A DNA stretch of 64,000 bases from Pigmentiphaga sp. H8 (GTDB lineage: Bacteria > Pseudomonadota > Gammaproteobacteria > Burkholderiales > Burkholderiaceae_B), in assembly GCF_003854895.1 (NCBI RefSeq), contig NZ_CP033966.1, positions 1,674,001-1,738,000 of the forward strand, read 5' to 3'. This document shows, one piece after another, positions 54,115 to 63,151 of the stretch. Below the pieces are notes generated by a model. It saw nothing but the letters and a program-made list of their open reading frames with translations. It was not told the DNA's origin and made no database searches. How positions within the stretch are numbered: position 1 is the stretch's first letter; every line of letters begins with the position of its first letter. The position numbers and the translations under genes are program-made.

Positions 54115-55083
54115 ATGGATCAGAGCAAACGGCGGCTGCTGCTGGCGGCCGCCGCGACGGTTCCGGCCATGGCCGCGGCGCAACTGCCCACCGCCAGGCC
54201 GGTCAAGATCATCACTCCGTTCCCCGTGGGCACCGGGCCGGACAACGTCATGCGGCTCCTGGGGGAAAAACTCTCCCGGGCATGGGACGTCCCGGTGATC
54301 ATCGACAACCGCACCGGTGGCAACGGCTGGATCGCGATAGAGGCGGCCAAGCGTGCCGCCCCGGACGGGTACACGCTGCTTCAGCTGGACACTTCGTTTT
54401 TCACCGTGCAGCCGTATGTCTACAAGAAACTGCCCTTCGATCCCTTCAAGGACTTCGAACCGGTAAGTCCCTTGTTCACGAACAACTATTTCATCGTTGT
54501 CGCCACCGACTCCAAGTGGCGCGATGTCCGTGATCTGGCGGCAGCCGCGAAGGCGGCCCAGGGCAAGCTGCCGTTCGGTTCTTCCGGGATCGGCAGCCAG
54601 CTTCACATCAATGCCGAAATGCTCGCATCGGCATTGCATACGCCGATGACGCACATACCGATCAGGGAAACGCCCCAGATCTACGTCTCCATCGCGCGCG
54701 GCGACCTGGCATGGGCATATGGCACCGGCTCGACCGCGGGGCCGCTCCACAAGTCGAAGAAGGTCAGGTTCCTCGCGCTGGCGGCGCCGTCGCGGCATCC
54801 GAGCTATCCGGATGTTCCGACCGTTGCCGAGGCGGGCGGCCCGAACATCGAGGCACGCGGCTGGACCGCCTTGTTCGCTCCGGCCGGTTCGCCCAAGCCG
54901 CTCATCAACCGCATGAACGCGGACATTCGCCGCATGCTGATGGAGCCGGACGTTCAAGAGCGTCTCGAGGCGGTCACCTTCCTGCCCTGGGCGGCGGAGC
55001 CGGCGGAGCTCCAGAGGGTGGCCGCAGCCGATTCGAAGCAGATCGGCGAGGTGGTGAAGTCCCTGAAGATATCGCTCGACTGA
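54115..55083 (+). CDS. Bug-family substrate-binding protein with Tat-like signal
   Basis: A 322-residue exported receptor. Its leader reads QSKRRLLLAAAATVPAMAAA, resembling a twin-arginine signal (SKRRxLL), unlike the Sec-type leaders of the other Bug proteins here. The binding loop is PFPVGTGPDNVMR, with GTGPD replacing the usual AGGxxD, and the 160-170 loop reads HIPIRE rather than HVPYKG. GGGAGA lies 5 bases before the ATG. It is the gene immediately before the P450 fusion and likely brings in its substrate. Confidence 0.9.
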   Translation: MDQSKRRLLLAAAATVPAMAAAQLPTARPVKIITPFPVGTGPDNVMRLLGEKLSRAWDVPVIIDNRTGGNGWIAIEAAKRAAPDGYTLLQLDTSFFTVQPYVYKKLPFDPFKDFEPVSPLFTNNYFIVVATDSKWRDVRDLAAAAKAAQGKLPFGSSGIGSQLHINAEMLASALHTPMTHIPIRETPQIYVSIARGDLAWAYGTGSTAGPLHKSKKVRFLALAAPSRHPSYPDVPTVAEAGGPNIEARGWTALFAPAGSPKPLINRMNADIRRMLMEPDVQERLEAVTFLPWAAEPAELQRVAAADSKQIGEVVKSLKISLD

Positions 55084-55102
55084 CGCAACCAAGGAATCCG
55101 CA

Positions 55103-57259
55103 ATGCCCACGCCCCCCCCTGATTGGGATCCTCTTGCGCCTGCCCGGCATGGAGACCCCGCCGAGGTCTACGGCGGCCTGAGGGAGAAATGCCCCGTTGC
55201 CTGGAGCGACCGTTTCGATGGCTTCTACGCGATATCCCGCTTCGACGATGTCGTGAAGGCCGCGCTCGACGTGGAAACCTACTCCAGCGCCAAGGCAACG
55301 ATTCCCGATAACGCGGGACCGGACCGTCCACCGCGCGCCCCTGTCGAAGTGGATCCGCCGGTGCACGGGGATTTCCGCGACGTCCTGAACCGCTTCTTCA
55401 CGCCCGATCGCATACGGTTGCTGGAGCCGGTGATCCGGCGCACCGCCCGGAGCCTGCTGGGCCGCTGCATCGCGCTTGGCGAAACGGATGTCGTGGCGAA
55501 TTTCACGTTCTACATGCCTATCCAGGTCCAGTGTACGTTCCTGGGCATCTCCCCCGATGACGGCGAGAGGATCAAGAACACCATCAATCGGATCATCCAT
55601 GCGGGAGCGGTGGGGGATGCGAGCGAGCACAAGAAGTCCAACGACGAGATCTACGCATATATCGAGTCGATCATCGACGCACGGCGCAGGACCCCATACG
55701 ATCCCAACGATGTGATCAGCGCCCTCATCCATGAAAAGGTGGGCGGGCGGACGCTGACCGACGCGGACATCGCGGGAGTCATCCGTCTTTTCCTCCAGGC
55801 GGGCCATGGCACGACCACGCATGCCCTGGGCAGCATCATCCGCTACGTCGGTACCGTGCCCGCGGACCAGAAGCGGCTGAGAGAAAAGCCCGGGCTCATT
55901 CCCCAGGCGATCGAAGAGATCCTGCGGGTCTGGAGCCCCGTACGGGCGGTAGGCCGCAAGACGACCTGCGACGTGGAAGTCGCGGGCAGGCTGATTCCCA
56001 AAGGCTCGAAAGTCGGGTTGATGATCGCGTCGGCGAACCGGGATCCGGAAGCCTTCGAAGACGCGGACAGGGTGGACTTCGACAGGAAACCCAATCGGCA
56101 CATTGCGCTGGGATATGGCATTCACCGCTGCGTGGGAGCTGCGCTGGCCCGTGCCCAGTTGCGTGTGGCGCTGGAAGAACTGCTTTCGATGACCGACGAC
56201 GTCGTCGTCACCGGAGAGCCGGAATTCAGCAGTTGGTCGCACAATGGCCCGTCGAAGCTGATGGTCAGGCTGAAGCCGGCCACGCAGGCCGCGGGGGCTC
56301 CCGTCATCCGTGCGGGGCACAAGGAACTGTCCATGGCGGTGGGCGGCATCCGTCCCGTTGCCACGGACGTCATCGAACTGGAGCTTCGTCCTTCCTCCGG
56401 CATGGAGCTTCCGGAATGGACTCCCGGCGCGCATATCGATCTGGTACTGCCTGGCGACCTGAGGCGTTCCTATTCTCTGGTCGGTGCTCCGGCCGATCGT
56501 TCGTGCTGGCGGATCGCGGTGCTACGCGAAGCGACGGGGCGGGGCGGTTCGGACGCCATACACCGGATGAAGACCGGCGACACCATGCGTGTGCGATGGC
56601 CGACGAACAACTTCGTCCTGCGGGCGGCGCCAAATTATCATTTCTTCGCGAGCGGCATCGGCATCACACCCATCTTGTCCATGGCGCAAGCCGCGCGCGC
56701 TCAGGGAACGCCATTCAGGCTGGATTACATAGGCAGAAGCCGGGAAAGGTTGGCGTATCTCGACCGGGTCTCCGGGCTTGGGGACGTCCATTGTCACTTT
56801 ACGTCGGAGTCCGGGCGTCCGGAGCTGGGTGAGCTGCTGGGCAGAACCGACCCTTCCGCTCCCGTCTATGCGTGCGGATCGCAGGATTTCCTGCTCGCGC
56901 TGGAGGCCGCTGCGACGGCGCTTGGGCGGTCGTTCCACACCGAGTGGTTCGCGCCAAGGCCCGGGGCGCGTCAAGCCGGAGACGGAGCGCTCGAGGCTTT
57001 CACCGTGCGGCTGGAACGCTCCAACGTCGAGGTTGGCGTTCTACCCGGCCAGTCGATCATCGACGCCTGCGCGGAGGCCGGCGTATCCATTCCGGCATCC
57101 TGCTTCGAGGGTACCTGCGGTTCGTGCCTGTCGACGGTGCTGGAGGGCGTTCCGGATCATCGTGACTCGTTTCTCTCGCCCAATGAGCGGAAGTCGAACC
57201 GGCTCATGGCCGCCTGTGTGTCCAAGTCGATGACGGCCAAGCTCGTGCTGGATTGGTGA
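55103..57259 (+). CDS. Self-sufficient cytochrome P450 fused to phthalate-dioxygenase-type reductase
   Basis: A 718-residue fusion. Residues 1-392 are a P450: I-helix AGHGTTT at 233-239, EEILR (ExxR) at 271-275, and heme loop LGYGIHRCVG with the thiolate Cys343. Residues 405-718 are an FMN/NADH reductase plus ferredoxin: RSYS at 455-458 for flavin, GIGITP at 518-523 for NADH, and a [2Fe-2S] site of Cys667, 672, 675 and 705. This P450-FMN-2Fe2S order is that of the CYP116B (P450-RhF) class, but the protein is shorter than the usual roughly 780 residues. The usual Phe of the heme loop is Leu. It should hydroxylate or dealkylate an aromatic substrate without partner proteins. Confidence 0.93.
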   Translation: MPTPPPDWDPLAPARHGDPAEVYGGLREKCPVAWSDRFDGFYAISRFDDVVKAALDVETYSSAKATIPDNAGPDRPPRAPVEVDPPVHGDFRDVLNRFFTPDRIRLLEPVIRRTARSLLGRCIALGETDVVANFTFYMPIQVQCTFLGISPDDGERIKNTINRIIHAGAVGDASEHKKSNDEIYAYIESIIDARRRTPYDPNDVISALIHEKVGGRTLTDADIAGVIRLFLQAGHGTTTHALGSIIRYVGTVPADQKRLREKPGLIPQAIEEILRVWSPVRAVGRKTTCDVEVAGRLIPKGSKVGLMIASANRDPEAFEDADRVDFDRKPNRHIALGYGIHRCVGAALARAQLRVALEELLSMTDDVVVTGEPEFSSWSHNGPSKLMVRLKPATQAAGAPVIRAGHKELSMAVGGIRPVATDVIELELRPSSGMELPEWTPGAHIDLVLPGDLRRSYSLVGAPADRSCWRIAVLREATGRGGSDAIHRMKTGDTMRVRWPTNNFVLRAAPNYHFFASGIGITPILSMAQAARAQGTPFRLDYIGRSRERLAYLDRVSGLGDVHCHFTSESGRPELGELLGRTDPSAPVYACGSQDFLLALEAAATALGRSFHTEWFAPRPGARQAGDGALEAFTVRLERSNVEVGVLPGQSIIDACAEAGVSIPASCFEGTCGSCLSTVLEGVPDHRDSFLSPNERKSNRLMAACVSKSMTAKLVLDW

Positions 57260-57289
57260 GCTCCAGGCATGCCGCAAAGGTGGCGCTTC

Positions 57290-58366
57290 CTAGAACCCCA
57301 GCGCCACCGCCAGTCCTCCGCCCACCACCCCGATCCCGACCACGCCCGCCATGAGCACGGCCAGCTCGACCGGCCTGAACGACTTCGCCACCATCGCGAG
57401 CGACGGCAGGCTGATGGGCGGCAAGGTCATGATGAGCGCGGCGGCCGGGCCGGCGGCCATGCCCAGCGACAGCATCGCCTGGACGATGGGAACTTCGCCG
57501 GCGGTGGGAATGACGAACAGCATGCCGGCCACGGCCAGGCCGACGATCCACAGCACGCTGTTGTCCACGCCGGCGCCGATTTCCGGGAACAGCCAGGCGC
57601 GCGCGGCGCCCAGCAGCAGGACCAGCACGATGTACTCGGGCAGCAGGCGCAGCGTCATGCGGGCCAGGATGCGCATCCAGCGGCGCAAGACGTGCGCGTC
57701 GTCCAGGTCCGCGCCGCCCGCGGCCTGCATGGCCTGCATTTGCGCGCCGTCGAAGGTGTCGGTGCTGCCCCGGCTCATGCGGTTGAGCAGCCAGCCCAGG
57801 CCGAACACCATCACCAGGCCCAGCCCCAGGCGCAGACCCATCCAGTGCCAGCCCAGCACGAAGCCCATGAAGATCAGCGTGGCCGGATTGAGCACGGTAT
57901 TGCCCAGCCAGAACGCGGCCGCGCTGCCGGGCGCGGCCTGGCACTTGCGCAGTCCGGCCACGACCGGCGCGGCGCAGCAGGTGCACATCATGCCGGGCAG
58001 GGAAAGCAGGCCGCCGGCCACGACGCTGCCCAGGCCGGTGCCGCCCAGCATGCGCAGTATCCAGGCGCGCGGCAGCAGGGCCTGCACGCCCGATCCCAGC
58101 AGCAGTCCCAGCACCATGGCTTTCCAGATGGCCAGGCCGTAGGCCACCGCATAGTCCAGCGCCGCGTGCATGGACGGCGCGGGCGGGGCGGACTGCTTGC
58201 CCATCAGGATGGACTGGCCGATGGAGTGTGTGTCGGCCGCCACGAAGGCGCGGTCGTAGTAGGGCGACCATTTCACGTAGAAGAGGCCGGCGATCGCGAT
58301 CAGCGCGAACACCGCGATGGCCCAGGCGGGGTGGGGGGCGGAGCGTGTGGAGGCGTGGGTACTCAT
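57290..58366 (-). CDS. UPF0718-family permease
   Basis: A 358-residue membrane protein with about eight to ten helices, related to the ArsP/UPF0718 permeases. Characteristic are LPGMMCTCCAAPVVAGLRK (a Cys-rich turn after helix 3), FWLGNTVLNPATL, and the symmetric late repeat VIPTAGEVPIVQA. The central cytoplasmic loop is short. The substrate is unknown; relatives export organoarsenicals or move metal or sulfur species. The start at 58366 fits the family; another ATG is 14 codons upstream. It is convergent with the P450 gene. Confidence 0.85.
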   Translation of the reverse strand: MSTHASTRSAPHPAWAIAVFALIAIAGLFYVKWSPYYDRAFVAADTHSIGQSILMGKQSAPPAPSMHAALDYAVAYGLAIWKAMVLGLLLGSGVQALLPRAWILRMLGGTGLGSVVAGGLLSLPGMMCTCCAAPVVAGLRKCQAAPGSAAAFWLGNTVLNPATLIFMGFVLGWHWMGLRLGLGLVMVFGLGWLLNRMSRGSTDTFDGAQMQAMQAAGGADLDDAHVLRRWMRILARMTLRLLPEYIVLVLLLGAARAWLFPEIGAGVDNSVLWIVGLAVAGMLFVIPTAGEVPIVQAMLSLGMAAGPAAALIMTLPPISLPSLAMVAKSFRPVELAVLMAGVVGIGVVGGGLAVALGF

Positions 58367-58560
58367 GAAGGGCTGCGCAAGGTGCCGTCGTTGGCGAGGA
58401 GGCGCCATTTTAGTGGCTGCGCGTGCCTTTGCTTGAGCGGTGCCACGATTCCCGGTCGAGCTGGCGGCCTACCGTTTTTACAAACAGTCATCGGAACTGC
58501 AACTATTGACATTTGGCGCGAACCGATGCAGTCCGGTAGACAAAATCACTTACAATCGCT

Positions 58561-58640
58561 GGCCATGCGAGCCCGGGGAAGCCCCCGCCAACCCTTGCGT
58601 CGCAACGTCGTTCCAGCCCGTGATCGCATGGGCTTTTTTA
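58561..58640 (+). ncRNA. Structured leader RNA or small RNA with intrinsic terminator
   Basis: In the 271-base gap before the GGDEF-EAL gene, CCATGCGA (58563-58570) is an exact reverse complement of TCGCATGG (58624-58631). An overlapping local hairpin AGCCCGTG-ATCG-CATGGGCT (58615-58634) is followed by six T residues. The two pairings are mutually exclusive and both use the bases next to the T run, as in a switchable attenuator. In between is a GGGG-AA-GCCCCC hairpin. TACAAT at 58551-58556 is a possible -10 box, and TTGACA is at 58506-58511. It may be an attenuator for the downstream gene or a roughly 75-base small RNA. Confidence 0.5.
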
Positions 58641-58679
58641 TTGGGCGCGGCCATCGCCGCGCAGGAAACGCGACCCGCC

Positions 58680-60731
58680 ATGATGACCGTCTTGGGATGT
58701 ATCGTTTACAGCCACAATCCCTGGCTGGTGCTCGTCGCCGTCCTGATCTGCTGCGCGGGCTCCTGGGTGACCGTCCGGCTGTTCCAGCGGGCGGCTGGCA
58801 CCTCGGGCGTACAGCGCCTTGGATGGCATGTCCTGACGGCGGTGGCGGCCGGCGCCGCGATCTGGTGCACGCACTTCATCGCCATGATCGGTTTCGAGCC
58901 TGGAACGCCGGTCGCCTTCGATCCCGTGCTGACCGTGCTGTCCCTGCTGGTGGCCGTCGTCGGCGCCGCGCCGGGCTTCGCGCTCGCCTGCAGCCGGCGC
59001 CTGAGGTTCGCGCCAGCCCTGGGTGGCGCGGTGGTGGGTGTCGCGATCGTGCTCATGCACTACATCGGCATGCTGGCGTACCGGGTGCAGGGCCTCGTGT
59101 CGTGGGATCCGGGTTACCTGGTGGCGTCCGTCTTGATCTCCGTGGCATTTGCGGCATTGGCGCTGCACGCCGCGGCGCGTCTCGATCGCCCCGCCATGCG
59201 GTATGCCGCCGGCGGATTGCTGGGGCTGGCCATCGCCGGCCTGCACTTCACCGGCATGACGGCGTTCCAGGTCTCGCCCATGCTGGTCGACGGCATCTTC
59301 GCGCAGCCGCAGGCGCTGCAGGCGCTGGGCCTGGCGGTGGCCGGCGTGGCGCTGGTGATCGTGGGCGCCGGCGTGGCCAGCTATCTGATCGACGACAGCG
59401 TGCGTTCGGAGTCGCTTGAACGATTGCGCCGCATGGCGCTGACCGACAGCCTGACGGAACTGCCCAACCGCAGCAGCTTCAACGATCGCCTGGACAACGA
59501 GATCTACCTGGCCGACCAGACGGGCGGACGCATCGCGCTGGTGGGCATCGACCTGAATCGCTTCAAGGAAATCAACGACCTGCACGGCCACGCCGCGGGC
59601 GACCGGGTCCTGGTGGTGCTGGCCCAGCGGATGCGCAGCCTGTTGCAGGAAGGCGAGTTCGTGGCGCGGCTGGGCGGCGACGAGTTCGTGGCCATCCACC
59701 GCATGCGCGAGGGCTCGCTGCTAGATTTCCTGTCGCGGCTGGAAACCTCGCTGTTCGCCCCCATCCAGGTCGAGGATTGGGAAGCGGTGCCGGGCGCCAG
59801 CCTGGGCGTGGCGATCTACCCCGACGATGCCCGCGACAAGAGCATGCTGATCGGCAATACCGACCTGGCGATGTACCGCGCGAAGTCGGACATGCTGAAG
59901 AACGTCTGTTTCTACGAGCCGTCGATGGACGAGGCGATCCGCGCCCGGCGTACCCTGGCCAGCGAACTGCGCGAGGCGCTCGAAAGCGGCCAGCTCGACA
60001 TCCACTACCAGGTGCAGACCGCCGTCGAAACCCGCGAGATCCGTGGCTACGAGGCATTGCTGCGCTGGCTGCATCCGCGGCGCGGCTACGTCCCGCCCGT
60101 CGAGTTCATTCCCCTGGCCGAAGAGAACGGCCTCATCCTGCAACTGGGAGAATGGGTGCTCAGGAACGCGTGCTCGCGGGCCGCTTCGTGGGATCCTCCC
60201 TACAAGGTGGCGGTCAACCTGTCGCGCGCGCAGTTCGCCCACGCCGACCTGCCGACGCTGATCCAGGACGTGCTGGCCGACACCGGGCTGCCGCCGGAGC
60301 GGCTGGAGCTCGAGTTGACCGAGTCCACGCTGTTCGCGGACCGCGAACGCTCGCTGTACATGCTGCGCGAGATCAAGGCGCTGGGGGTCAGCATCGCGCT
60401 GGACGATTTCGGCACCGGCTATTCCTCGCTCGAGACGTTGCGTACCTTCCCGTTCGACAAGATCAAGCTGGACTGCTCGTTCGTGAGCGAGGTCGAATCC
60501 AGCCCGCAGGCCCGCGCCATCGTGCGCGCGGTCCTGGCTCTGGGCAAGAGCCTGGACATTCCCGTGCTGGCCGAGGGCATCGAGACGCCGGGCCAGTTGT
60601 CGCTGCTGCGCAAGGAAGGCTGCGACGAAGTGCAGGGCTTTCTGCTCGGCCGTCCGGTGCCGCTGGGCCAGATCGTCAACAGCGGCCAGATATCCCTGGT
60701 CACCGCGGCAGACAGGCTGGTGCACCCTTAG
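58680..60731 (+). CDS. MHYT-GGDEF-EAL cyclic-di-GMP signalling protein
   Basis: About 683 residues. An N-terminal seven-helix MHYT sensor (to about residue 245) shows three repeats with CTHFIAM, MHYIGM and LHFTGM, thought to bind copper and sense a diatomic gas. A GGDEF domain follows with intact RLGGDEF, then an EAL domain with YEALLRW and DDFGTGYSS. Both active sites look intact, so it may make and degrade c-di-GMP. The ATG at 58680 (or 58683) is chosen because the frame's earlier part runs through the upstream terminator. AGGAAA lies about 12 bases upstream. Confidence 0.92.
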   Translation: MMTVLGCIVYSHNPWLVLVAVLICCAGSWVTVRLFQRAAGTSGVQRLGWHVLTAVAAGAAIWCTHFIAMIGFEPGTPVAFDPVLTVLSLLVAVVGAAPGFALACSRRLRFAPALGGAVVGVAIVLMHYIGMLAYRVQGLVSWDPGYLVASVLISVAFAALALHAAARLDRPAMRYAAGGLLGLAIAGLHFTGMTAFQVSPMLVDGIFAQPQALQALGLAVAGVALVIVGAGVASYLIDDSVRSESLERLRRMALTDSLTELPNRSSFNDRLDNEIYLADQTGGRIALVGIDLNRFKEINDLHGHAAGDRVLVVLAQRMRSLLQEGEFVARLGGDEFVAIHRMREGSLLDFLSRLETSLFAPIQVEDWEAVPGASLGVAIYPDDARDKSMLIGNTDLAMYRAKSDMLKNVCFYEPSMDEAIRARRTLASELREALESGQLDIHYQVQTAVETREIRGYEALLRWLHPRRGYVPPVEFIPLAEENGLILQLGEWVLRNACSRAASWDPPYKVAVNLSRAQFAHADLPTLIQDVLADTGLPPERLELELTESTLFADRERSLYMLREIKALGVSIALDDFGTGYSSLETLRTFPFDKIKLDCSFVSEVESSPQARAIVRAVLALGKSLDIPVLAEGIETPGQLSLLRKEGCDEVQGFLLGRPVPLGQIVNSGQISLVTAADRLVHP

Positions 60732-60842
60732 GAAAGAAGGCATTGACCGGACAGCGGACGGCAATGCCCGGCGGTTGAGGGTATCCTTGCGGCAGGCCAG
60801 GCAGCGCGCCGTGGCGGCTCGAATCAAGGCAAGGGGACACAA

Positions 60843-62117
60843 TTGGCTGGGCAACGCATCGGCAACTGGTATTTCGGCTGGACCATCGTGGCGGCGGCTA
60901 CGGGCCTGACGCTGCTGACCGTCGGTATGCGCATGGGCATAGGCCCGTTCTTCCTTCCCATCATCGAAGACCTGGGCTTCAGCCGCAGCATGCTGGCCGG
61001 CATGGTCGCGATCGGCATGCTCTGCTATGGCCTGGCGATGCCGCTGGCCGGTTATCTCGTGGCCGCGCGCGGCACGCGCTTCGTGCTGCTGACGGGCATG
61101 GTGGTGGTGGTGGTTTCATCCATCGCCACGGTCCTGGCGCGCCATCCGCTGGCGTTCTTCCTGGCGTTCGGAGTGGGGCAGTCGGTGGGGCTGGGACTGA
61201 CCAGCCCGGTGGCGCTCACGCCCATCCTGACCCGCTGGTTCACGCGCCAGCGCGGCATGGCGCTGTTCTTTCTATCCACCGGGTCGATGGCGGGCATCGC
61301 GCTGATGACCCCGGTGTTCACGTCGTTCATCGCCTGGCTGGGCTGGCGCACGACCATGCTGGTCTTCGCGGCGGCCTTCGCCCTGTTCACGGTGCCCGCC
61401 GCGCTGCTGATCTTCCGCGACAATGCCCCGCCCGAGTCCGACCTGCGGCCCGAGGACCTCGCGGCACGGGCCACCGCCAAGGCCACGCAGCCCGGACCCG
61501 CCGCGGCCAGCCTGCGCGTGGGCGACGCGCTGCGCTCCGCGCCTTTCTGGCAGATCGCGCTGGGTCTTTTCGCCTGTGGGTTCAGCATGAACCTGCTGGG
61601 ATCGCACGGCGTGCCCATGCTGATGGACCACGGCTTCGACGCGATGACCAGCGCGCTGGGCATCGGCCTGATCGGCGCGGTGGCCGTGTTCAGCACGCTG
61701 GTGCTGGGACGCCTGGCCGACGTGCTGCCCCGGCGCGACATCCTGGCCACGATCTATCTCGTGCGCGGCCTGGGCTTCTTCGCGCTGGTCGTGGTCGGCA
61801 CGCATTGGGAGCTGTACACGGCCGCCACGCTGGGCGGCATCGTCTGGTCGGGCAGCATCGCCCTGTCGTCGGCCTTGCTGGCCGACATCTACGGCGTGAA
61901 GCTGGTGGGCATCCTGTACGGCTGGGCCTATCTGGGGCACCAGTTCGGCGGCATGATCAGCTCGTGGCTGGGCGGCTGGGGCTACGAGACCTTCGGTACG
62001 CACTGGGTGTCGTTCGGCGCGGCCGGCACGCTGCTGGTGGCGGCCGCGCTGTTGTCCATGCGCCTGCCCCGGCGCGCGACGCTGCTGGTGCCGCGCGCCG
62101 CGCCGGCGGCGGGCTGA
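60843..62117 (+). CDS. MFS transporter (oxalate/formate or monocarboxylate type)
   Basis: A 424-residue inner-membrane transporter with twelve predicted helices and a central loop at about residues 190-225. The start is TTG at 60843, preceded by a strong AAGGGGA site 5-6 bases upstream. It begins WYFGWTIVAAATGLTLLTVGM, the pattern of the NarK/oxalate-formate/monocarboxylate branch. The substrate is unknown, probably an organic anion. It is convergent with the Bug-hydrolase pair. Confidence 0.9.
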   Translation: MAGQRIGNWYFGWTIVAAATGLTLLTVGMRMGIGPFFLPIIEDLGFSRSMLAGMVAIGMLCYGLAMPLAGYLVAARGTRFVLLTGMVVVVVSSIATVLARHPLAFFLAFGVGQSVGLGLTSPVALTPILTRWFTRQRGMALFFLSTGSMAGIALMTPVFTSFIAWLGWRTTMLVFAAAFALFTVPAALLIFRDNAPPESDLRPEDLAARATAKATQPGPAAASLRVGDALRSAPFWQIALGLFACGFSMNLLGSHGVPMLMDHGFDAMTSALGIGLIGAVAVFSTLVLGRLADVLPRRDILATIYLVRGLGFFALVVVGTHWELYTAATLGGIVWSGSIALSSALLADIYGVKLVGILYGWAYLGHQFGGMISSWLGGWGYETFGTHWVSFGAAGTLLVAAALLSMRLPRRATLLVPRAAPAAG

Positions 62118-62144
62118 GGAAGCGGGCCGCCGGCGCGGCGGGCG

Positions 62145-63119
62145 TCAGTTCACCGAAACGTTGAACTCCTTGATCAGCTTGGCCCACTCGCCGGCCTCGC
62201 GCTGCATCGATTGCCCGAAGGCGTCCGCGCTCACGAAGGCCGGCTCCAGCCCTTGGTTGCGCAGCCATGCCGTCACCTCGGGATCGCGCAGCACCGTCTG
62301 GATGTCGGCGTGCAGCTTGTCGATAATCGGCCGCGGCGTGCCGGCCGGCGCCAGGATGCCGAACCAGCCCCCCTCGCGCAGGCGGGGGAAGCCCAGCTCG
62401 GTGAATGTCGGGACTTCGGGCAGGACCTTCGAGCGCTTGGGCGCCAGCACCGCCAGGGCGCGTACCTTGCCTTCACGGATATGCGGCAGGGCGGTGCCGA
62501 CCGAGTTGAAGCTCGATTCCACGTGTCCGCCCAGCATGTCGGCCAGCGACAGCGCCTCGCCCTTGTAGGGAACCGGCAGCACTTCCATGCCGGCTCCCTG
62601 GCCAAGGATCAGGCTGTAGAAATGAAAGCTCGAGCCGGTGCCGAAGTTGCCCACGCCCAGCGGCTTGCCGCGCGTCTTCACGCCTTCGACCAGTTGCGCG
62701 AGCGTCTTGTAGGGGGAGTCGGCGCGCACCACGAAGACGGTTTCCGTGTCGACCAGTTGCGCGACGGGGGTGAAGTCCTTGATGGGGTCGTAGGGCGTTT
62801 CGGGATACAGCAGCTTGACCATGCCGTGCGAGACGAAGGTCGACAGCAGGGTATAGCCGTCCGGGGCGGCGCGGGCGACGATTTCCGCGCCTATCCGCGT
62901 CGTGCCGCCGGGGCGGTTCTCGACCACGACGGGCTGTTTCCATTTCTTGTTCAGATGGTCCGCAAGCAGCCGGGTGATCCGGTCGGGGCTGCTGCCTGGC
63001 GGCCCGGGCAGGACGATGCGGATCGCCTTGTCCGGCCAGGACTGGGATTGGGCATGGGCGGGAGCGGCGGCGACGGCCAGGGCGCATGCCCAGGTCAGGT
63101 GGAACCAGCGATGCTTCAT
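62145..63119 (-). CDS. Bug-family periplasmic substrate-binding protein
   Basis: A 324-residue exported receptor. The signal peptide ends PAHAQ (about residue 24). Motifs are IRIVLPGPPGSSPDRITR (a Gly-Pro-rich loop, PPGSSPD rather than PAGGxxD), ENRPGGTTRIGAEIVARAAPDG, VPYKGEALSLADMLGGHVE and GILAPAGTP. GGAGACACC lies before the ATG. It lies 32 bases downstream of an alpha/beta hydrolase on the same strand and is probably cotranscribed with it. Confidence 0.92.
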   Translation of the reverse strand: MKHRWFHLTWACALAVAAAPAHAQSQSWPDKAIRIVLPGPPGSSPDRITRLLADHLNKKWKQPVVVENRPGGTTRIGAEIVARAAPDGYTLLSTFVSHGMVKLLYPETPYDPIKDFTPVAQLVDTETVFVVRADSPYKTLAQLVEGVKTRGKPLGVGNFGTGSSFHFYSLILGQGAGMEVLPVPYKGEALSLADMLGGHVESSFNSVGTALPHIREGKVRALAVLAPKRSKVLPEVPTFTELGFPRLREGGWFGILAPAGTPRPIIDKLHADIQTVLRDPEVTAWLRNQGLEPAFVSADAFGQSMQREAGEWAKLIKEFNVSVN

Positions 63120-63151
63120 GGGGTGTCTCCTCGGTGGTGTTCGTCGTGTAA

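Noticed and set aside
58561..58640. Class I c-di-GMP riboswitch upstream of the c-di-GMP enzyme gene
   Set aside because: The conserved tetraloop-receptor and ligand-binding sequence pattern of that class is absent. Only the terminator and alternative stems are supported.
58440..58679. N-terminal extension of the MHYT-GGDEF-EAL protein
   Set aside because: The extra 80 codons have no similarity to MHYT proteins and contain an intrinsic terminator hairpin, so translation likely starts at 58680 or 58683.
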